This document shows positions 4,949 through 5,232 of a stretch of DNA of 5,232 bases, piece by piece. The notes beneath the pieces were generated by a model, which saw nothing but the letters and a program-made list of their open reading frames with translations, did no database searches and was not told where the DNA came from. This stretch comes from Actinomycetota bacterium. Lineage in GTDB: Bacteria; Actinomycetota; Actinomycetes; S36-B12; UBA5976. The stretch spans positions 1 through 5,232 of the forward strand of contig WLEH01000094.1 in the NCBI GenBank assembly GCA_009704345.1, written 5' to 3'. The translations under genes and the position numbers were made by a program. Numbering within the stretch: the first letter of the stretch is position 1; every line of letters starts with the position of its first letter.

Positions 4949-5232
4949 TTGGCAGAATTGAATCGATTTCGTTTTGGACTTGACACATTTGGCGACATGG
5001 CCCGCAATGATGACGGGCAGATGCTGCCAGCTGGTCAAGTTATTAGAGATGTAGTGGCCCAGGCCAAACTAGCTGATGAACTAGGACTAGATAATTTCAA
5101 CGTTGGCGAGCATCATCGAGATGATTTCGCAGTCTCTGCTCCCGATACTGTGCTAGCTGGAATTGCTACGGTGACAAAGCAGATCACACTGGGAACAGGA
5201 GTGACAGTACTTTCCAGTGAGGATCCAATTCG
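4949..5232 (+). CDS. Luciferase-like (LLM) flavin-dependent oxidoreductase, N-terminal part (3' end outside window)
   Basis: The frame stays open to the end of the window and shows 94 full codons. No ATG precedes the conserved start of the fold, and an in-frame TAG lies at 4928-4930. The TTG at 4949, with GGTGG at 4940-4944 in front, is therefore the best start; a TTG at 4958 is an alternative. The product begins MAELNRFRFGLDTFGD, the first beta strand of the luciferase-like TIM barrel, then has a helix (QVIRDVVAQAKLADELG), VGEHHRDDFAVSAPDTVLAGIA (52-73; GEHH at 53-56) and ITLGTGVTVLSSEDPI (79-94), all typical. It is closest, from memory, to the Atu2307-like LLM subfamily with its GVGEHHRPDFAVSAP signature. 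Such enzymes use FMN or F420; cofactor and substrate cannot be decided here. Confidence 0.9.
   Translation, partial: MAELNRFRFGLDTFGDMARNDDGQMLPAGQVIRDVVAQAKLADELGLDNFNVGEHHRDDFAVSAPDTVLAGIATVTKQITLGTGVTVLSSEDPI

Overview
This window looks like chromosomal DNA of a bacterium with moderate to low GC (about 40-50% in the lines I counted by eye). The gene content, the possible leaderless start of the Sua5 gene, the actinobacterial look of the Mn riboswitch and the terminator-like hairpins without U-tracts suggest a low-GC actinobacterium, for example a freshwater planktonic lineage. That placement is inference; no rRNA or other decisive marker is present.

Layout. Positions 1-2247 (+) are the 3' part of a carbohydrate ABC-importer operon of the CUT1 (MalEFG/UgpBAE) type: the C-terminus of the substrate-binding lipoprotein, a spacer with two consecutive hairpins, then two permease genes overlapping by 8 bp. 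No ATPase gene follows. A 127-bp convergent spacer separates this operon from a complete minus-strand gene for L-threonylcarbamoyladenylate synthase (Sua5/YrdC/TsaC, 2375-3334), which makes the activated intermediate for tRNA t6A37.

From 3335 to 3837 lies about 500 bp without a credible protein gene. It holds a 15-bp palindrome (3413-3427), a well-formed intrinsic terminator on the + strand with no + gene in front of it (3496-3536), a short dyad next to a possible promoter (3681-3706), and a yybP-ykoY manganese riboswitch (3717-3800). The riboswitch serves the next gene, a complete TerC/Alx-type membrane protein (3838-4854), probably a Mn2+ exporter. The 3' strand of the aptamer's P1 stem can pair instead with the terC Shine-Dalgarno sequence, so the translational ON-switch logic can be read directly from the sequence.

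After terC comes a long hairpin (4865-4905), then the start of a luciferase-like flavin-dependent oxidoreductase gene (from 4949) that runs off the window. Its initiation codon appears to be TTG.

Most of the window is ordinary and well explained. The parts that deserve a second look are the terC leader (switch architecture plus orphan terminator) and the tandem hairpins after the binding-protein gene. I see no CRISPR array, mobile element, tRNA, rRNA or clearly novel multi-gene system.
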